Shown here one piece after another: positions 1-10,158 of a stretch of DNA of 64,000 nt (its first letter is position 1; every line of letters begins with the position of its first letter). The notes under the pieces are model-generated. The model did not search any database, was not told the DNA's origin, and saw only the letters and a list, made by a program, of their open reading frames with translations. The translations under genes and the position numbers were made by a program. Source of the DNA: Panorpa germanica. Taxonomy: Eukaryota > Arthropoda > Insecta > Mecoptera > Panorpidae. The stretch lies in assembly GCA_963678705.1 (NCBI GenBank), contig OY783214.1, forward strand, positions 12,028,001 through 12,092,000, written 5' to 3'.

Positions 1-900
1 TTATATTATTCTGATATAAGGTAACTTATGAACAACAACAAAAAAGAGTATCCGTTTTAAAAGCATTTTGTATTAAAAAGGAAGCGAAAGTTTCAGAACA
101 AAAATGCATTATCCCACCCCATAAAGTAAAGCTTTAAAATACGAAATTTCTTTACCTAAACGTACTCAAATATATTTTCTATCTATGGTTTAGAACGTGC
201 TTCGAAAAATCTTACTCAAATTGCAATCAGGCTATTCGATATTACTACGATATGAAATTTTTTTTGCAGGGTATATCAACCTCTTCTAAGCATGAGTCAC
301 TGCTGAACTCTGTGTATTTAAATTATATCTTTATTTAATATAAAAAAATGTATTTCTTTATGTTTCAGTGCTAAGCTGGTAATGTAGTTTTACAAATGAT
401 AAATAAATATTAGCAAAGAGCAGATAATAAATATTAGAATTAAATAATTTATTAGCTAATGCCTTTACTTATTTCATCAATCATTCTAGGACTTCTTCCG
501 ACGCTGTATAAATAGACTAAATTGAATAAAATTATAGTTAAAATGTTTATTTTTGGATGGCACATTTTAATGTAGAAACGAACTCTTTTGATTCATAGAA
601 CTTTAAGCCGAGAAACAAACAAATATACAGTTAAATTGTAATAGTTGTATGCTTTAATGAAAGGTTTGCAGCTTTGGTAGTAAATACCGTTATTATAGAC
701 TTCGTGTAATATTTTAAATATGTTGGATTCTCGTATTTGATTTAAAGGAAACTGTAAAACCTCAAAAGTATTTCGTGATACAGATTATTTTTGATTTAAT
801 TAATATATAGACTTTTGCAGATGTGGTTTCCTCAATGAATTCCATTTCCCGCAGGTAACACAAGAACCTATTCTTTTAAAAGATATAAATCAACATACGT
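1..900. other. AT-rich gene-less stretch
   Basis: I see no coding exon, RNA gene or strong repeat here. A segment near 260-330 containing 'catgagtcactgctgaactc' loosely resembles 36655-36700 ('tatgagtcaccgcctaactc') and may be a degraded dispersed repeat. Confidence 0.4.
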
Positions 901-1020
901 TTTTAATTGTTAATATCTCTTAACATATAAGGAGTTATTAAAAAATAATTGAACATTTGAGGTTCTAGTAACCCACTTTATCAATATATAGTACACTTTT
1001 ATAGAAATTAAGACATAGGA
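901..1020 (+). repeat. 120-bp dispersed repeat, copy 1
   Basis: This block is repeated at 5011-5130 in the same orientation with one visible difference (gaacattt here, ggacattt there). It is followed by 'ggacacaagccc'. The reverse complement of that end, 'gggcttgtgtcc', occurs at about 4506-4517 to the left of the second copy, which suggests a terminal inverted repeat of a small DNA element. The sequence left of this copy does not match the second copy, so this one looks 5'-truncated. The family is not recognised. Confidence 0.75.
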
Positions 1021-1632
1021 CACAAGCCCATTAGTGAAGCTTTTTTAAGCTTTCCTTGAAAGCTCTCATTAAACAGATCTCTTTAAGAAGTTTTATAATT
1101 CTGTTAAAAAGAGGTAATTTTTAATTATAAAGCAATAAAATTTTATATTAGGTTACATTTTTATTTTTTTGTAAATGTAATTTTATTTACGCTAGATAAA
1201 CCTTAAATGCACTGTACGTGTTGGTGGGATTGTAACGTACCGTCATGCATTATTTATCGTAATATGTTTTACATAATGTTACGTTTTCTTATTTACCAGA
1301 GTATGATTGTCATTATATAAATGCAAAATACATTAACACTGTTTTACAAATATATTATTTTTTTTTTTTTTTTATATTTATTCACTTATTTGCCTTGACT
1401 TTCTTTCGTCATAGCCACCAACAATCTTTTTTAAATACATCTTTTATAATTTATAATTTAATTTTACAAATTTATAAATATTTCAATATTTCACTAATTA
1501 ATTTCCGTCCGTTCCACTGTATAATATCAATTTCTAGAAACCTTATTTACGAATAGACGCTATTTAATAATTATAATTTTATATGTTACTCTTATATGTA
1601 TGCTCTTATATTATATTATTTTTATAATTTCG

Positions 1633-2955
1633 CTATTTTTTTCTTCCTCTTTCTATATTTTCAAATATAGAAAATTTATTTGAATCCGTCATGAATTTAT
1701 TTCTTTCTTCATTTTTATTTTCACTAAAATTTTGTGATACTAATAATTTAGAGTTGGATTGAATTTTTGGTACTTTTATGGACCTCTGAGAATTATTTTC
1801 TGTTTGTTCCTCGTCATTATCTTGTTCATTTTTTCTGTAATTGTTCCTTGTATTATAAGTTCTAGGTGTAGAATTTGTAATATAATTAATGAAACTTTGT
1901 TCTTTCTCATTCTGTTTAGTTTCAATTTTATTATCATTTATATTATTTTGTTTTTTAATATTTTCCTTTTTACAGTTTCTATCTAAATATGTTCTTTTTC
2001 TAATGGGTGCTGGCTTATATGATGGTATACTATTTTCACGACTTGTTAAATTTTGAGGAAAGTCCTTTTCATAATTAGATAATATATCAAATCTATTTTT
2101 TGTAGTTACAGCATACGAATTTTTGTCTTTCCAAATTTGAGGTATTTCAATAGCGGCTTCTTGATAACTAAGATTTCTGTTTCCCATTAAAATTTTTATT
2201 TCTTGTTGCCTTTTTCTTTCTTTGCAATTTTTATCAGTCGCATCATGTTCTTCATCACAATTTACACATTTTATAATTTCATTTTTACATAAATTTAGCG
2301 TATGTTCATTTGAACCACATTTGCTACATCTACTCTTTCCTTTACATTGATTGGCCGTATGGTTATATCTTAAACATTTATAACATTGTCTCGTATTTTT
2401 AATAAATGGTTCACAGGGTAATTTAGCATTCCAAATATAAATATATTGAGGTAAATTTTGGCCTTCAAAGAAAATGATAATATTTCTAGAGTCCTCATAT
2501 TTAATTTCATCTTCAACTTTCACTCTCCTTTTTAATCTCCTTATGGAGTGGATTTTATACGGGTCACTATAAATGTTTTCTTTTAATTCTTCCTCCGAAA
2601 ATTCAATATCTACATTTTTGATAATTCCAATTCTTGTAATCCAAAACATTGGTATAAACATATCAACTCCTGATGTTTTCTTGTTATTTAATTTCACTAA
2701 CATATTAGCTGATTTAGGATTTTTACATACCGCCATTATTCTATTTTTCCCTATTTTCTTTATTTCTGTAATATCTTTTCCATATTCTGAATTATATAGC
2801 ATTTTTGCTGTTTTTAATGTACAGATCCCATATTTTTCATTTAGAATATCTTCTTTCTGAATCATAATTTTATAAGAAGATAAAGTTAAATTATCTTCAT
2901 TGTATAAATTTATATTGGGGTCAACTCCCACTTTCCCCTCAGAATTCAAATTCAT
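1633..2955 (-). CDS. Gag-like ORF1 protein with three zinc knuckles
   Basis: This uninterrupted 440-residue frame is the nucleic-acid-binding ORF1 of an insect non-LTR retrotransposon (jockey/I/R1-like). Such proteins form RNP particles with the element RNA. Three CCHC knuckles are visible: residues 191-204 (CX2CX4HX4C), 210-223 (CX2CX4HX4C) and 230-244 (CX2CX3HX6C). They follow an N-terminal domain (about 65-190) of the kind that precedes the knuckles in these proteins. The C-terminal third is rich in Asn, Lys and Glu and looks disordered. There are no stops or frameshifts. The ATG at 2955 is the first in frame after the leader. Clade assignment is uncertain without ORF2. A host-domesticated gag gene is possible, but the tail and TSD favour a retroelement. 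Confidence 0.85.
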   Translation of the reverse strand: MNLNSEGKVGVDPNINLYNEDNLTLSSYKIMIQKEDILNEKYGICTLKTAKMLYNSEYGKDITEIKKIGKNRIMAVCKNPKSANMLVKLNNKKTSGVDMFIPMFWITRIGIIKNVDIEFSEEELKENIYSDPYKIHSIRRLKRRVKVEDEIKYEDSRNIIIFFEGQNLPQYIYIWNAKLPCEPFIKNTRQCYKCLRYNHTANQCKGKSRCSKCGSNEHTLNLCKNEIIKCVNCDEEHDATDKNCKERKRQQEIKILMGNRNLSYQEAAIEIPQIWKDKNSYAVTTKNRFDILSNYEKDFPQNLTSRENSIPSYKPAPIRKRTYLDRNCKKENIKKQNNINDNKIETKQNEKEQSFINYITNSTPRTYNTRNNYRKNEQDNDEEQTENNSQRSIKVPKIQSNSKLLVSQNFSENKNEERNKFMTDSNKFSIFENIERGRKK

Positions 2956-3106
2956 TTTTTAAATTCAGAAAATTTGAATATTAAAATAATAATATTTTAG
3001 ATAATGCAATTTTACTTTAAATTTAAATTTACTTTTTAATTAATTTATATATATGTATATTTAATAATATTAGTTCAATTAAATTATTTTAAGGAAACAA
3101 ACAAAA

Positions 3107-3113
3107 CACGTCT
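3107..3113 (-). promoter_or_regulatory. DPE-like motif of LINE internal promoter
   Basis: AGACGTG on the - strand lies 29-35 nt inside the predicted element start. Insect LINE internal promoters carry a downstream element of this form at about +28 to +34. The spacing was not used to define the end, which was set by the target-site duplication, so it is independent support. Confidence 0.6.
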
Positions 3114-3152
3114 ATCACGTATCGAATGACTACTCGATTGGCAAATATATTA

Positions 3153-4085
3153 ATGTAATAGATAACATCAAGTAATCTTACTTACAAAAATTTTATGAAC
3201 ATCAGAATATTCATTTTTGGCGAAAAATAACTTTTATTATGTAATCTTACATTAAGTGAACGTAAAAAACTGTGTCTAAAAAGTGAACTGTATAAATGAA
3301 CTTTATATTATATTAAATTCAAATAGAAAGCCTGTATTACCTTAATACTCGATCGTTATCAGGACCTCACTGGCGGCGTCTATTCAGTCGGCTGCTCTAA
3401 TGATTGTCAAATGGAGCACACTGATAAAAACAAGAACTAAGATACGGGGTGGTATATTGAATCAAATATTATGCAATAGAAAATAGCTGTATTTCCTGTT
3501 AACATATAACATACTCGTAAAACAATTTAAGGTGCAATTACTGATAATATACGTACACTATCATAGACTATCATTTTGAATATAATGGATAATATATGAT
3601 ATAACTTTTCCAAACCACTAATTTATCAGTCCCTACATCTACACTCAACTAATTCATATAATTAAAGGTAATTACCCCACGTGAAAATGTTTATCTTTCA
3701 ATAAATATCTAATCATCTATTATAATAAAAAATTATTTCTTGGAATGACCACTCACATATGGTAAAGTTTTCATATCAATTTATTGATGACAAATTGTAT
3801 GTTTCTATTCAAAATAATTTCTTAGAACATTTGAGAGATTTCGTGGATTTATATTTAATGATTTGTTACAATGATGCCCAAATGCTGGGGTCTAGAGTTT
3901 CTGCATAACGGAGAAGACAAATACAAATTAGAAATGTGTAATTGTTTCTTCGCTGAATATGTGTTTAGAACAGCTTAGGTTTGTAAAAATATTATTTCGA
4001 TTTAATACAGTTGACAAAAATTAGTCTTGTACTAGTACTAAACCAATTTATTTGTGAAATTTATAATTAATAAGTTTATAAATCT
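3153..4085. other. Gene-less stretch
   Basis: AT-rich DNA without a supported gene. A short GC-richer island at about 3350-3430 ('ctcactggcggcgtctatt') contrasts with its surroundings but has no recognisable reading frame or repeat partner in the window. Confidence 0.35.
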
Positions 4086-4322
4086 CTCCGTTAGAAACAG
4101 TTACATATATTGAAGGTTAATTTAACATGTTAATTTTACATTTAACATTTAAACGCATACAATTACATAATAAATTATTACCTCTATATTACTGAATGAT
4201 TTTTAATATTTTCTTGTGTTTATTTATTGTTACAAAATTATGTTAAACTTCTGTTAACAACAAAACGTAAAGTTTGATAAAGAATAATACAAATTACAGT
4301 TTAAGTTTTGTGCTTAGAGAGT
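4086..4322 (+). mobile_element. MITE-like element, CCGCTAAACA family, copy 1
   Basis: The left end 'ctccgttagaaacagttac' and right end '...aagttttgtgcttagagag' are imperfect inverted repeats. The interior shares 'gttacaaaattatgttaaa' with the copies at 18555-18818 and 45234-45492. The length of about 240 bp and lack of coding capacity fit a miniature inverted-repeat element. This is the most diverged of the three copies. Confidence 0.5.
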
Positions 4323-4504
4323 ATAACATATTTACCAATGTTACTTAAAGCCAATTGTAGTTAGCTTCTTCGTTATAACATATAATGAAAAACAATTTTT
4401 CTTTATTATTTGCGATCTCATATTATAAATTAAATCTGTTTCTATATAAAGATAACAAGTAGATTATCATATCTATTGAATCGTCCATTGTCTTATCCAA
4501 CTGA

Positions 4505-5140
4505 ATGGGCTTGTGTCCTCATTTTTTAGTGGTCGAGTTTTCAATTGTTGATTAACATTGATGTTAATAAATGTGTATTGGCGTGTCTATTTTATTAAAT
4601 ATTTAAATATTGACGGAGATATAGCAATTAAAAGTTTGAATTATAGTTTTAGCGCTAGAAATGGTCGGCCATATTTGTATGACGTGAAATGCATTTTAAC
4701 GTCAGTTACTTGTTCAGTAGGTCAGTGCTGTTGTAATGTTCTGTAGCTGTTGGTAGTCAAATAATCAAGTCAAATCAAAGAATAATAAGTTTTTATTTTA
4801 TTTAACCCTGCTAAGGCAGACATAATATTGAAATTTGATTGTTCCTTGAAATAGCTGTAAACAATATTTGATATTTTGATATATAAATACATATAGCGGA
4901 GATTTATGATCTGTAAGGTTGGTAACCTTACACAAGGATTGTGATGTCACATGCACTTGGAATGTGTACAACGTTGAATCCCTTTAATAATTAAAGAGAC
5001 AAAATGACTTTTTTAATTGTTAATATCTCTTAACATATAAGGAGTTATTAAAAAATAATTGGACATTTGAGGTTCTAGTAACCCACTTTATCAATATATA
5101 GTACACTTTTATAGAAATTAAGACATAGGAGACACGCCTA
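4505..5140 (+). mobile_element. Possible small TIR element containing repeat copy 2
   Basis: The left edge reads 'gggcttgtgtcct' (about 4506). The right edge, 'aggagacacgcct' at about 5127-5139, is its imperfect reverse complement. The 120-bp repeat at 5011-5130 forms the right part. No transposase is present. The boundaries rest on one pair of short inverted repeats, so the call is tentative. Confidence 0.4.
5011..5130 (+). repeat. 120-bp dispersed repeat, copy 2
   Basis: Direct repeat of 901-1020 with one mismatch over 120 bp. The copies are about 4.1 kb apart with unrelated DNA to the left, including the half-LINE, so this is not a simple segmental duplication. Confidence 0.75.
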
Positions 5141-6091
5141 TTGAATGCATAATTTACCTTTATAACTAAATATACTTTACATTTTAGAAAGTGAATCTTT
5201 TTATTAGATTTCCACTAAACACGTGGTTTAAGATTTATCTAACGTAACAAAAGTTACCTATTACGTAAAGGATTGTTTCTAATGTATATGGATTCCTGAT
5301 CTATTTTACTGCTTTTAAAATATTTTGCGTTAATATTTAAATTGAAGAAAACCAACAACACTTCAATTTAACAGAAACATTTATTGCTGACATTTTAATA
5401 TTAAATTTGCAAATATAAGTTTGTTACCAAATACTCCTTATTTATACATTTTTAATGCTTCCAAAAAAAAAGCTATTTAATAAGAGTTCTGTTAAAAAAT
5501 GAGTCTCTTTCGTTTCGCTTACCATATTGCATTATATCATTAATAATAATGATTATTTATTTATTAATAATTATTTATCATTTTGATATACTTCTTATTA
5601 TATCAATTTGCCCAATGTAATGAAAGCTAAATTATAATTTGTTTGTACGATAGGCATCGAAAGTCAACAACTATGTATCATAAAAGCTCTACATTCATAT
5701 TTTTGTGTTTTGCGGGAAATGTCCATCACTGAACCATTTATAATTTAAATGTTGAAAAAGCTCGAGGATTTCTGGTTTACCAAAGTATACATCTCGACTT
5801 GTAATTTATTATAAACCTATTGATTATTTTACAATTACTATTTACAATATTCGTAATAGTGTATTATCAAAATTAATAGAATCCTTGTGAAATATATTTA
5901 AAAGCAATATTTCTTAAAAATCTTTCAGTTCCAAGTCAAAGTTAAGTTAGATTTTAAGTATTTTTCTAAGTTTGTGTGAAAAGTAAGTAAGTTGGTATTT
6001 TTAAATACAATTATTTATTAGTCATACATATTTCTTCAATACATAGTAAATAGTTTCAGGTTAAATTTTCTTAAGGAAAATTTTTAAAGTT
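5141..6091. other. Upstream region of the first odorant receptor gene
   Basis: AT-rich, gene-less. A segment at 5218-5290 ('ctaaacacgtggtttaag', then 'taacgtaacaaaagttacc') resembles the left end of the CCGCTAAACA MITE family. No TATA box or initiator could be assigned with confidence. Confidence 0.35.
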
Positions 6092-8022
6092 ATGAGTCAA
6101 AATTCAGCCAACGAAACATTTGAATGGATAATACAGTTTGTAAACAAAGTCCTATATATATGTGGACACAGCTTAACTAACGACATGTTCTACAAGTATC
6201 CTCTCAGCGTTTATCGACGGCTAGTGCTTTATTCAATGCTGTTCCAGCCATTCTGTGCTTTGGCCTACATGAACGGTCATTGGACAGATTTAGATGTCAT
6301 AATCAAGTGCCTTACCATATCCATAGGACACGTTCAAGGTGTATCCAGAACAATAGTATTTGGGCAAATCCGACTAAAAGTTGTAAAAATTATTGAAGCT
6401 GCCAGAGAATTTCGAATTGCTCATATAAAAACTGAAAACGAATTTAAAATCCTGAAGAAATACAACAAATATGGAAAATTTGTTGCATATGGATTCATAT
6501 GTTTATTGGGGGCAAGTTATGTGTCAATCTTGATACCACCTCTCCTAGAATCTGAGAAACGACTACCAATGGCATATTTTATACCGTACATTCCACACGA
6601 TACCCAATCGCCTTACTTTGAGATTAACTGGATATACCAATTTTTTCAGATGTCTTTTGTGATTCTTATAATATTAGCTATAGATATTTTACTAATTACA
6701 CTTATATTAGAAGCTTGTCTTCAAATCGAAATTATTGGAGAAAAGCTTTCATATATTGGAAACTTGAACAACGAAATGAAACAAGATATTTCTACGCAAA
6801 AAGAACAATTACAGAAATTAAATGAAATTCATCTTATTCACTTGAAATGCAGGCAGTAAGAAACATTTGTTTTGTAGCATTAGAATTCGTTCAATGAAAG
6901 TGGGTGCGATATTTTATGTTTTCTAACTTTTGCAGATTTGTCAAAACAATAAATACAGAGTTTTCGGCAATGTTGCTAATACAGATATGTGTCAGCACTC
7001 TTGGGATAACGACTGTCATGTACAGAGTGGCGCAGGTTAGAACTACATTGGAAAAACAATTAACTTAACTTTAGACGCCTCTTTCTTAGTTTTTTCCATT
7101 ATATTGTATTTCCAAATAAATGTTAGTCAATCTGACTAAAATTGATGAATTATGCATCAATAACATATTATACGCTTTGACATATTCGAATGTAATTTTT
7201 TAATGGACGTGAACGTAATCAAGAAGAATACAAAGCCTTAGGTACTCTTCGATTTTTCTACTACACTGCATGATTATTGTATGATATGTATCTACATAAT
7301 CAATTTAACTTGATAACAACCAAACCCAGATAATATAAGTCTGGCCCGGAGATCGAACTCAAAGACTCAACAGTCAACAATTTTCATATGGAAATTATCT
7401 TTCAGTGGAAAGATCTAGCTTACTATAAGTTAATCCCAAGGTTCATTTTCTACCTGGGTGTTCGAAAAATCGAATGGATTAAGAAAGAATCATTTAAAGT
7501 TTTTTTTAAACCAATAGTTTACCGTGTTTATTATGCAAAAAGTAAGTTGTTCATAATTTATCTCGATAATGTTTTACTACTTAGAATTCGGATGTCGACA
7601 TGTACGAATATGAGTTCGCCCAAGCAATGACAACACAAGTATTTATATGGTGCTTTATTGGGGAACAAGTTTCCAGCAAGGTACGTTTACTTCTTAATCA
7701 ACGAATCAGCACCATAAAAACTAAAATGTTTCTCCATTTTCTAGATGAATTCTATGATACATTCTCTGTATAATAATAATTGGTACAATCTTGATTCTTC
7801 TGGGAAGAAATCTTTATTTATCATGATGAGTTGTTGCCAGAAGCAGTTTAATTTAAGCGCTGGAGGTTGGACTTATCTTAATTTGAGGACATTTCTTTCT
7901 GTATGTAAAATTCTTTAACTTAAATTAAATAAGTTTCAAATATCTTTAAATAAATTTAAATATTTCAGATAATGAAAACGGCATATTCGTACTATGCGGT
8001 CATGCAAGATTCTACGCATTAA
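6092..8022 (+). CDS. Odorant receptor gene 1 of cluster (7tm_6)
   Basis: Insect odorant receptor: a seven-helix membrane subunit that forms ligand-gated cation channels with Orco in olfactory neuron dendrites. Exons are 6092-6855, 6936-7035, 7585-7680, 7745-7900 and 7969-8022. All introns are GT-AG with phases 2,0,0,0, and the product is 389 residues, the usual family length. The hallmark C-terminus is present: a Trp-containing helix (WTYLNLRTFL) followed by MKTAYSYYAVMQD. Exon 1 carries the N-terminal CGHSLTNDMFYKYPLSVYRR segment and about four to five hydrophobic helices. The start ATG aligns with those of the two neighbouring paralogues. The third intron-free block (7585-7680) is as long as in the paralogues (32 codons). 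Intron 2 contains SINE and other repeat debris. Ligand unknown. Confidence 0.9.
7270..7390 (-). repeat. tRNA-derived SINE fragment in receptor intron
   Basis: On the - strand this reads 'gagttcgatctccgggccag' then 'ttatctgggtttggttgtta'. It matches the box B region and 3' body of the SINE at 40790-40910. The box A half is not recognisable, so the copy is degraded. It lies in intron 2 of the first receptor gene. Confidence 0.6.
7415..7460 (+). repeat. Fragment of ~70-bp dispersed repeat
   Basis: 'ctagcttactataagttaat' followed by 'cccaaggttcattttctacc' matches copies at 54551-54618, 54631-54702 and 57749-57823. As at 54.7 kb, it sits beside a SINE fragment. Confidence 0.55.
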
Positions 8023-8580
8023 CTTGACTTCTAGACTAGTAGAAACAATCTTTTTAAATGGCTATGTTTTTGTTTAAATATATTAAAGAATCACTTATTT
8101 CAGTGTCACTTTGATTTTCTAACATATAATCCTAATTTATTAACTATAGCAAACACTTTATGCAACGGTTTTAATAAATGTTGTCTATCATTTAGTATTA
8201 GTTTGTTTTATTGATTTATTAATTGCAGTTTGTACTACCTAATTATTTTAATGTACAGTTTAAGCAGAGTTCTGCGTAATTACTACCTGAGAATATTTTC
8301 ACTGGAAGTAAACACACCAGCACGAATATTTTCCTATGCAATTTCAATGGTAGTCAATTGTTTTTATACGTACCGCTTTTTCTATTTAGAATTTACAACC
8401 AAACCGCATGTTAACCTTCTTTGGTTGAAAAGGAAGTATATAAACTGCAACGACAATGAATTGCTGCATCATTTAGTAAAGATTTTGAAATAAATATCTA
8501 AATACAAGTGTTTTCAAAATTCATACAAAATTTTCAATTTAATTCTGAAGTACTTGTAACTTTGTTGTGAGTCATCAGTA
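8023..8580 (+). other. Receptor 1-2 intergenic spacer, duplicated 3' flank
   Basis: The block 'gttttattgatttattaatt' at about 8199 recurs at about 10638 downstream of the second receptor. Weaker matches follow in the same order, such as 'gagttctgcgtaattactac' versus 'gagttagcgtaattaatac'. The 3' flank was therefore duplicated with the gene. An 87-codon open frame (8230-8493) has no recognisable similarity and is probably chance. Confidence 0.5.
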
Positions 8581-10158
8581 ATGTTAGCTGTAGTTGAAAA
8601 GCGATTTGATCGAATTATATCCTTCGTAAACATTATTCTGTTTGTGAATGGTCACAGCCTGACAACAGACATGCTGTACAAATACCCCTTAACGTTCTAC
8701 CGCTGGTTTGTTTGGGGCTGCTTCTGTTTTCAAATTGTTTGTTCCATCTATTACATGTACGACAACAATTTCGTAGTAGAACATATCATGAGAGGGTTCG
8801 TCATTATCAATGTGGTCTTTCAAGCATTCTTCAAAAATATAATATATGGATTTATTCGATTGAAAATTGTACCGTTCATTAAAAGAGCAAAAGATTTTAG
8901 AGCTAAGTACGTTGTCTCAGAAGAAGAACAAAAAATTTTGAGGAAATATAATGATTTGTCTTTATTATTAAATATTTTGATCGTTGGTTTATGTGTCATG
9001 TGTTGTGCTTGTATCACGGTGCCTTCCATCTTCTTGTCTAAGTTTGAACTTCCGTTACCGTATTACTTTCCATTTTTACCGCATGACATTTCGCCGTATC
9101 TTCAACTTAATTTTATGTTTCAATTAGTTCTGACATTATTTGTTGCTACTATGGTAAATGGAATAGATTTTATGTTGATATTTTTCCTTCTCGAGTCTTG
9201 CATGCAACTGCAAATTGTTAAGGAGAAATTAAAGCATATTGGCGAACTGAATATGGATGAGAAACAGGAAGTTCATTTCATTCACTTTATACATGTGCTC
9301 CATCTTGAAACCACTAAGTAAGTAAATGAATTCAGGCAAAATTTCGTAGCTAATTTATGGGTATTAAAAACTTACTCAATGAATGCGTGTCTTATTACTA
9401 TTTTTCCTGTATTTTCAGGTTCCTTTCCGACTTGAATGATGCCTTTTCAGAATTACTTCTCATCCAGTTAATCTCTAGCACACTCGCGTGTACCGCTTTG
9501 TTATTTCGCATTACGCAAGTAGGTTCATTCACAAAAAAAAACACAGAGTTCTGTTTTTAATTCCTGATATGAATTAATCATTGCAGGCCTCTAAAGTTGA
9601 CATTTATGAATTCGGTCTGGCAATTGCAATGCTAGCACAAATATTCCTTTGGTGCGCTTTTGGTGAAGTAGTATCCAATCAAGTAAGTTTGGGCATAACC
9701 TTCTTATATCGTAGCATAGAAAGCTAAAGCATATTTAAACTTACAGGCGAATTGCATAGTGCAAAGAATGTATTGTAACCAGTGGTATAACACATGCACG
9801 TCTGCTAAGAAATCGATGATTATTATGATGAGTTGCTGTCAAAATGATTTTCATTTAGCTGCAGGAAGTTGGGCAAACTTGAATCTTCAAATGTTTGTGG
9901 CGGTACGCATTATTATTTTTCTCCAATTTTATACATTTTTCGTTTGAAGAATTTGTAATTTTTGAATTAAGCACATGCCATAATATAAAGTTTGACGTAA
10001 ACAAAGAATTTAGATTTACCAAATACTTGTTAGAAATTTGCTTTAAATTTTAACTAAATTTCTTGTATTAAATACATTTCTTTTCTGTAAATATCTTCTT
10101 CTTGCAGGTCTTGAAAACGGGATACTCCTACTATACTGTTATGCAAGACAATGATTAA
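8581..10158 (+). CDS. Odorant receptor gene 2 of cluster (7tm_6)
   Basis: Second tandem receptor, predicted 379 residues. Exons are 8581-9317, 9419-9518, 9587-9682, 9747-9902 and 10108-10158. Intron phases are 2,0,0,0 and exons 2-4 have exactly the same lengths (100, 96, 156) as in the flanking receptors. The N-terminal signature is NGHSLTTDMLYKYPLTFYRW. A mid-protein ELPLPYYFPFLPHD motif precedes a long helix, and the C-terminus reads WANLNLQMFV then LKTGYSYYTVMQD. It is closer to receptor 3 than to receptor 1 by eye. The gene appears intact: no stop or frameshift, and all splice sites canonical. As for other receptors of this family, function needs the Orco co-receptor. Ligand unknown. Confidence 0.92.

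Larger units (their letters stand above)
1358..3141 (-). mobile_element. ORF1-only non-LTR retroelement (half-LINE)
   Basis: The element reads on the - strand from 3141 to 1358. A 16-nt poly(A) tail (T run 1358-1373) is preceded by AATAAA (1377-1382 on -). A perfect 11-bp duplication CAAATATATTA lies directly outside both ends (1347-1357 and 3142-3152). Counting from base 3141 as +1, the motif AGACGTG falls at +29 to +35. This is the position and sequence of the downstream promoter element known from jockey, Doc and I-type LINEs, so the 5' end appears complete. Between a ~186-nt 5' leader and a ~260-nt 3' UTR there is a single intact ORF1 and no trace of endonuclease or reverse transcriptase. 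It must therefore have been mobilised in trans. The open frame and perfect TSD suggest a young insertion. Confidence 0.8.

Noticed and set aside
901..5130. The two 120-bp repeats as LTRs of one element
   Set aside because: They are too short, lack TG...CA ends and enclose no pol; the enclosed half-LINE has its own tail and target duplication.
8230..8493. 87-codon open frame between receptors 1 and 2
   Set aside because: No motif or paralogue; it lies in duplicated 3'-flank sequence and is not open in the corresponding flank of receptor 2.
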